Positions 6,993 to 10,464 of a stretch of 10,464 bases of DNA are shown here, in pieces. The DNA lies in the NCBI GenBank assembly GCA_035545895.1, contig DASZXJ010000145.1, positions 1-10,464 on the forward strand, in the 5' to 3' direction. How positions within the stretch are numbered: position 1 is the first letter of the stretch; each line of letters begins with the position of its first letter. The DNA is from DASZXJ01 sp035545895. GTDB lineage: Bacteria; Planctomycetota; Phycisphaerae; Tepidisphaerales; Tepidisphaeraceae. Under the pieces are notes generated by a model that had not been told where the DNA came from, searched no databases, and worked only from the letters and a program-made list of their open reading frames with translations. The position numbers and the translations under genes were made by a program.

Positions 6993-7021
6993 ACTATATG
7001 CGCGATGACGCTGGGTGCGAA
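6993..7021 (-). promoter_or_regulatory. Candidate promoter for the HAD gene
   Basis: On the minus strand, TTCGCA (complement of 7016-7021) is followed after exactly 17 bp by TATAGT (complement of 6993-6998). The -10 box matches 5 of 6 consensus bases and the -35 box 4 of 6. Transcription would start at or next to the GTG at 6984, giving a leaderless or nearly leaderless mRNA, consistent with the missing Shine-Dalgarno sequence. This rests on pattern match only. Confidence 0.3.
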
Positions 7022-7041
7022 GCGCGTGCGCGCAAGATGCT

Positions 7042-7206
7042 TTAGGAGAGTCCATCCCAGCGTTCGGGTTCCTGATCGTCGGGCTCGATGGCTGCGACCT
7101 GGGCGGGGTCAATCGTATCGTCCTGGAACATGATCGGCGCGACCATTTGATCGACGACTTCGAGCCAGTTCGTGTCCAGCGGTTCAGTCAGGTTGAGTTG
7201 AAGCAT
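7042..7206 (-). CDS. Small, very acidic hypothetical protein (54 aa)
   Basis: An ATG at 7206 opens a 54-residue frame ending at TAA 7042-7044. GGAGG (complement of 7212-7216) lies 5 nt before the ATG, the best ribosome binding site in the window. The product has about 13 Asp/Glu against a single Arg and no Lys, with an amphipathic N-terminal half (L-N-L-T-E-P-L-D, W-L-E-V-V-D-Q-M-V) and a Pro/Asp/Glu-rich tail ending R-W-D-G-L-S. There is no signal peptide or membrane segment. It lies 57 bp upstream of the HAD gene and about 166 bp downstream of the RNA-binding protein, all on one strand. I recognise no family. Its size would make it easy to miss with a 60-residue ORF cut-off. Confidence 0.6.
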   Translation of the reverse strand: MLQLNLTEPLDTNWLEVVDQMVAPIMFQDDTIDPAQVAAIEPDDQEPERWDGLS

Positions 7207-7372
7207 TCATCCCTCCGGACTCACACAATGAACCCGAAAGTGGATGCGTGCAAATTGATTTGTCAGTTTGGAAGGCGCGGCAAGATTTGTCGCCGATGCA
7301 TGGTCGATGTATCGGACGTCAAAAGTGTCGCGCCCGTTACAAACGGACGGTTCAACTCAAGGCTGGGTTTTT

Positions 7373-7753
7373 TTAGCGATTTCCGCGGTCGCCGCGGTCA
7401 CGGCCGCCGCCACGGCGATCACCGCGATCTCCGCCGCGTCCACCGCCACCATAACCGCCGCCCCCGCCCCCGTATCCGCCGCCACCACCGCCACGCGGGC
7501 GGTCTTCACGGGGCTTGGCTTCATTGACGGTCAGGGCGCGGCCATTATTTTCTTGGCCGTTCAGAGCAGCGATGGCTTTTGCGGCCTCCTCGTCGGTCCC
7601 CATTTCGACGAAGCCGAATCCCTTGCTGCGACCGGTCATCCGGTCGCTGATCACTTCCGCGCCGGTCACACTTCCGTGCGCCGCGAACATTTCCTGTAAC
7701 GCTGAGCTATCCACTGAATAGCTCAGGTTCCCGACATACAATCGCTTGCCCAT
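7373..7753 (-). CDS. Single RRM glycine-rich RNA-binding protein
   Basis: This 126-residue protein carries one RNA recognition motif at about 3-80. RNP2 is L-Y-V-G-N-L at 5-10 and RNP1 is K-G-F-G-F-V-E-M at 44-51, with the exposed aromatics Tyr6, Phe46 and Phe48 that stack on RNA bases. The tail at 86-126 is Gly/Arg-rich, with G-G-Y-G-G units and then R-G-G, R-G-D and R-D-R-G-D-R elements that typically add nonspecific RNA binding. This matches the bacterial RRM proteins known from cyanobacteria and other phyla, some of them cold-induced; induction here is unknown. GGAG lies 5 nt before the ATG (complement of 7759-7762), which supports the start. The tail is built of reiterated GGC/GGT codons and may vary in length among strains by slippage. 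It appears monocistronic or first in a unit with the small acidic ORF. Confidence 0.95.
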   Translation of the reverse strand: MGKRLYVGNLSYSVDSSALQEMFAAHGSVTGAEVISDRMTGRSKGFGFVEMGTDEEAAKAIAALNGQENNGRALTVNEAKPREDRPRGGGGGGYGGGGGGYGGGGRGGDRGDRRGGGRDRGDRGNR

Positions 7754-8051
7754 AAAGGCTCCAAACTACGAACATGAACCCGCCAATGCTTTCGGGGTCC
7801 GATGGAAAGGGGCCGACACTTGGCCCAAAAGGGTGAGACTGGAATTCAAACAGTGTGTAACGGGAGGTAATATATCCGAATCCGACCATAACCTGCTCGA
7901 GCGACCCAACCGGCAAATCATGCTACCGCCCGGTTTGGGAATTGCAACAATTATCGATTTCCGCCGAAAAACCATCGGCAAGGCCATTGCCAGCAGGAAA
8001 TCTTAGATCAATAGTTCGTTTTGCTTATTTGGCGTGGGCTATGACATTTCG
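7754..8051. other. Intergenic region with no supported gene
   Basis: This spacer precedes the RNA-binding protein gene and follows the lyase gene, both on the minus strand, so it should contain the RRM gene's promoter and leader. Short frames exist on both strands (7746-8006 plus; 7707-7916 and 7766-7987 minus), but none has a ribosome binding site or protein-like composition. I could not assign a confident promoter; TATATT on the minus strand near 7870-7876 lacks a recognisable -35 box. Confidence 0.4.
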
Positions 8052-8100
8052 CAAAGGACACAGAGAAAGACAAGATCAATTTCTTCCTTTGTGCCCTGTG
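8052..8100. repeat. Imperfect palindromic repeat (CACAGAG/CTTTGTG type)
   Basis: The 19-bp left arm (8052-8070, containing AGGACACAGAG) pairs with the right arm (8082-8100, containing CTTTGTGCCCTGTG) at 15 of 19 positions around an 11-base loop. It begins 12 bp beyond the stop of the lyase gene. Palindromes with CACAGAG and CTTTGTG cores, purine-rich on one arm and pyrimidine-rich on the other, are commonly scattered in intergenic DNA of several bacterial phyla. I read this as a REP/MITE-like element or mRNA 3' end structure. No T tract follows on the lyase strand. Confidence 0.5.
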
Positions 8101-8112
8101 GTTGGCATTTTA

Positions 8113-10269
8113 TCATCTGCGCGGATCTCGATTGTTCGCAGGATCACGATAGTTCACGAACACACCCGGATCCGTGCCGTTGATGTATTCTTCCAGGTTC
8201 GTATAGCCGTCATTGTCTTTATCGAGATTTGCGTCGGCTGGATCGCGCGGGTTCAGGCCGTGCGCGGTTTCCCAGTCATCGGGCAAGCCATCATGATCGG
8301 TATCGACAACCGGTGGAACCTGTTTGTAAACGGGGAATCCATTGTCGGGGAAATCCTTGGTGGTGTTGGGAATATCTCCCGTGTTGTTTCGGGTCGTATC
8401 GGCCACGTATTGAGTGACCGAGTCGCGCACCGGCAGGCTTGCGCCGCCAAAACGAAGAATATCTTCATATGCTTCCTGCGGCGACTGGGTGGATACGGGC
8501 GCCATCGCGATTGGCTGTTTGAATAAATTATTCGCGGGCACCTTCAAGACCTGGGTCGAGCCGGCGGGCATGACGTTGTCAGTTTCGTAATAGATTCCAC
8601 AAGGTCCGGCGGCCTCGAAGCCCCACGTCCATTTGCCGCGTTTTTGCAGATTGCCGACGAAATTCATCCGGGTGTACATGTTGGGGCTTTCGCCATAGCC
8701 CGCGCCCCAGTAGTCATACAGGATATTGTTGCGGTAATCGAAATCCTGTCCCCAGACGCGTGGATTGCGGTTGCGTGTGTGGGCCGTCAGGTTGTGGTGC
8801 ATCGATGAATAACCCCAGCCTGAAACGAAATAGGACATCGAATGGGCACCTTTTTCATGCGTTGAGTTCACCAGCCCGCCGTAAACGTAATTCCATTGAA
8901 AGCTCACGCCTTCGCGCAAACCGGGTTTGGTGCCATAGAGATTGACGATCTGGTCGTTGGCGAAGGCAAATTCGCAGTGGTCGATGATGATGTTCACGCC
9001 GCTGGCATCGAGTGCGTGGCTTTGATCGCCCATGACGCGGGGCATGTCGCCGGGGCCCTTGATGTCGCCGATGCGTACGCGCAGGTATCGCAAAATGACG
9101 TCGTTGGTTTCGATGATGATCGGCCAATTGCGGATGAGCACGCCATCGCCGGGCGCGGTGTTGCCGGCAAGAGTGACAAACGGATTGCGAATGACCAGCG
9201 GCGCTTTCAGGCCGATCGCACCGGAGACAGCAAAGACGATGGTGCGCGGGCCGGCGGCTTCACAGGCTTCGCGCAATGTTCCTGAAATGGGCGCTTCCCT
9301 GGAAAGGCCTGGATATGCCGGCAGAAGGGGCCGCCGCTGTTCAGGATGAGGCACGCCCGCCCCGTCCACATAAGGCAGCCATTTCTCGGAATCGTAATTG
9401 GCGGGAGGAATCGCCGCCTGCCCATAAGTGCCGACCGCTCGGCCAGGACGGTCTTCGGGCAGGTAGTCTTCCAGGCTGGTGACGACAAAAACCTTGCCTC
9501 CGCGTCCGCCGCGGCTGAATGCGCCAAATCCTTCCGCGCCTGGGAAAGCGGGCAATCGATTGTCGGCCCGGCCGGCAATATCCTCCGCCGGCTCCAGATC
9601 AATCTCCATGAAAACCGTGCCATTGCCCGTGCCGCTGAAATCGTTGAAAGTCAATTGAGTTCCGCCGGGCAATAAGTATTTGTGAATTCGCGGATGCTCA
9701 AAAGCAATTTCCTTTGCGCCATACGATTCGAGCGAAGCAACGACTTTTTTGACGTTCGCAAAGATCTCGGCGGGCGCGGTTTCAGGCAGCGTCGGAAAAA
9801 GTTGCTTGAACTGGGGAGGCTCGGCGCGGGCAATCAATTGCATGCGTTCAATAATTGGCCTGCCGAGATAAATCTTGATCACGGGATGCGCAGGATTGAA
9901 TACAAAAAAGTCGATGTCGTATGAAACCTGGTTCCACACCGGGCTGCCCGGCCATTTGCCGGAACGCTCGCCGTTATAGACCAGCGGATTTGTTTCCGTG
10001 CCTTGAATGAGCTGCACCTGTTCCGGCAACACCTTGGCTTTCAATTCTCGCACATCCAGATTCCATGGATGATCGATTGAAAGGAGCGATGCAAGCACGG
10101 GGAATTGCGCAATCAGCTGCGCGGAGTCTTTGGCTTGTGGAAACCTGGTTTCGATTTGAGATTGTGTCGCAGCGACAGCGTTCTGGCTGATGAGCAAACC
10201 TGCAAAAATCAACGACATCAGGGTCGCGCAAAGCCGGAAAAGACGCGAAATTCTTGATTGTTCCGACAT
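8113..10269 (-). CDS. Secreted PL1-type pectate lyase with novel N-terminal domain and C-terminal calcium-type repeats
   Basis: This 718-residue protein has a signal peptide at 1-33 (Arg-containing start, hydrophobic 14-28, cleavage after A-V-A). Residues 35-235 form an extra domain I do not recognise. The parallel beta-helix lyase domain at about 239-600 starts with F-P-G-A-E-G-F-G-A at 242-250 and G-G-R-G-G-K-V-F-V-V-T at 254-264, then shows S-G-T-L-R-E-A at 329-335, T-I-V-F-A-V-S-G at 343-350, L-A-G-N-T-A-P-G-D-G at 367-376, I-I-I-D-H-C at 427-432 and H-H-N-L-T-A-H-T-R-N-R-N-P-R at 491-504, whose arginines are candidates for the catalytic base. These fit family PL1, which cleaves pectate by beta-elimination. 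An insertion of about 60 residues (267-326) interrupts the usual short link. The tail D-T-D-H-D-G-L-P-D-D-W-E at 656-667 and D-K-D-N-D-G-Y at 683-689 matches thrombospondin-type-3/EF-hand-like calcium repeats. No clear ribosome binding site is seen. Confidence 0.9.
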   Translation of the reverse strand: MSEQSRISRLFRLCATLMSLIFAGLLISQNAVAATQSQIETRFPQAKDSAQLIAQFPVLASLLSIDHPWNLDVRELKAKVLPEQVQLIQGTETNPLVYNGERSGKWPGSPVWNQVSYDIDFFVFNPAHPVIKIYLGRPIIERMQLIARAEPPQFKQLFPTLPETAPAEIFANVKKVVASLESYGAKEIAFEHPRIHKYLLPGGTQLTFNDFSGTGNGTVFMEIDLEPAEDIAGRADNRLPAFPGAEGFGAFSRGGRGGKVFVVTSLEDYLPEDRPGRAVGTYGQAAIPPANYDSEKWLPYVDGAGVPHPEQRRPLLPAYPGLSREAPISGTLREACEAAGPRTIVFAVSGAIGLKAPLVIRNPFVTLAGNTAPGDGVLIRNWPIIIETNDVILRYLRVRIGDIKGPGDMPRVMGDQSHALDASGVNIIIDHCEFAFANDQIVNLYGTKPGLREGVSFQWNYVYGGLVNSTHEKGAHSMSYFVSGWGYSSMHHNLTAHTRNRNPRVWGQDFDYRNNILYDYWGAGYGESPNMYTRMNFVGNLQKRGKWTWGFEAAGPCGIYYETDNVMPAGSTQVLKVPANNLFKQPIAMAPVSTQSPQEAYEDILRFGGASLPVRDSVTQYVADTTRNNTGDIPNTTKDFPDNGFPVYKQVPPVVDTDHDGLPDDWETAHGLNPRDPADANLDKDNDGYTNLEEYINGTDPGVFVNYRDPANNRDPRR

Positions 10270-10302
10270 TTGAATTCTATACCGCCCTAATTGCGGGTTT
10301 GT

Positions 10303-10464
10303 TTAGTGTTTTGTTTCGGACGCGATCTTTGTTGAGACGGCGATATCGCCTTCGCCGAGCTTTCGACGAAACAAATCGATCACCATGCCATAGCATGTGC
10401 GGGCCAGTTCCGGATCGTAACGCGGCCCTTCATCGCGCATGAACGCATGCTGGCCGTTGAATTC
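10303..10464 (-). CDS. Dienelactone hydrolase family protein, C-terminal end (partial)
   Basis: The minus strand is open from the window edge to TAA at 10303-10305, giving the last 53 residues of a gene that starts beyond the window. The segment G-Q-H-A-F-M-R-D-E-G-P-R-Y-D (4-17 of the fragment) is the typical C-terminal signature of dienelactone hydrolases, an alpha/beta hydrolase family, and His6 of the fragment is the expected catalytic histidine. It is followed by the closing helix (E-L-A-R to F-R-R-K-L). The substrate is unknown; many members act as general esterases rather than on dienelactone. The stop is only 33 bp before the lyase start on the same strand, so the two may be co-transcribed. 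Confidence 0.8.
   Translation of the reverse strand, partial: EFNGQHAFMRDEGPRYDPELARTCYGMVIDLFRRKLGEGDIAVSTKIASETKH

Noticed and set aside
7340..7374. Seven-T run at 7368-7374 as a plus-strand intrinsic terminator
   Set aside because: The only nearby stem (CCGTT/AACGG around 7343-7355) is more than 10 bp away from the T run, and no plus-strand gene ends there.
7015..7527. Plus-strand frame of 170 codons
   Set aside because: It runs antisense to the small acidic ORF and to the RGG tail; its His/Arg-rich end is simply the complement of Gly codons.
7746..8006. Plus-strand frame of 86 codons in the intergenic region
   Set aside because: It starts inside the complement of the RNA-binding protein start, has no ribosome binding site and no recognisable features. 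Its end also occupies the likely promoter zone.
8896..9285. Plus-strand frames opposite the lyase gene (8896-9285, 9346-9675 and others)
   Set aside because: The opposite strand encodes continuous PL1 motifs across the whole region; these are shadows.
1..10464. CRISPR arrays, tRNA or rRNA genes, insertion sequences, integrases, toxin-antitoxin pairs
   Set aside because: No regularly spaced repeats, cloverleaf-type sequences, rRNA-like segments or transposase motifs were seen on either strand by eye.

Overview
The window reads as chromosomal DNA of a GC-rich (roughly 55-60%), flagellated, polysaccharide-degrading bacterium. The gene mix is a secreted pectate-lyase-like protein with a calcium-repeat tail, a GH105-type unsaturated glucuronyl/galacturonyl hydrolase, a Gfo/Idh/MocA oxidoreductase, a xylose-isomerase-like TIM barrel protein, a single RRM glycine-rich RNA-binding protein and a flagellin. 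It is most reminiscent of the Planctomycetota (Phycisphaerae-like) or Verrucomicrobiota. This is inferred from gene content only; no rRNA or other phylogenetic marker is present.

Layout. Positions 1-123 hold the 3' end of an unidentified plus-strand gene, followed by a strong hairpin (149-167). A minus-strand block then runs, in transcription order, from an oxidoreductase (5379-4372) through a short flagellin (4211-3369), a possible 43-residue membrane peptide overlapping the flagellin stop (3372-3241) and a GH105-type hydrolase (3213-1039) to a sugar phosphate isomerase/epimerase (1042-209), which overlaps the hydrolase by 4 bp. A secreted alpha/beta hydrolase (5454-6293) is transcribed divergently from the oxidoreductase and overlaps tail-to-tail with a HAD-family phosphatase/beta-phosphoglucomutase-like gene (6984-6271). 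Upstream of that, on the minus strand, lie an unlisted 54-residue very acidic small ORF with an excellent ribosome binding site (7206-7042) and an RRM RNA-binding protein (7753-7373). The right end carries a 718-residue secreted PL1-type lyase (10269-8113) preceded by the 3' end of a dienelactone-hydrolase-like gene (10464-10303). An imperfect CACAGAG-type palindrome lies just past the lyase stop (8052-8100).

How the genes may work together. The right-hand lyase would cut pectate-like chains outside the cytoplasm by beta-elimination, and the secreted esterase-like hydrolase could remove acyl groups. The GH105 protein would take the unsaturated uronic acid from the resulting oligosaccharides. 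The isomerase and the Gfo/Idh/MocA oxidoreductase would process the released sugars. This is a coherent pectin/rhamnogalacturonan utilisation theme, inferred from families rather than shown. Flagellin sits unexpectedly inside the block.

The window does not clearly contain a new defence or mobile system. The least described items are the two small ORFs, the mutually exclusive inverted repeats upstream of flagellin, and the uncharacterised N-terminal domains of the two large enzymes.
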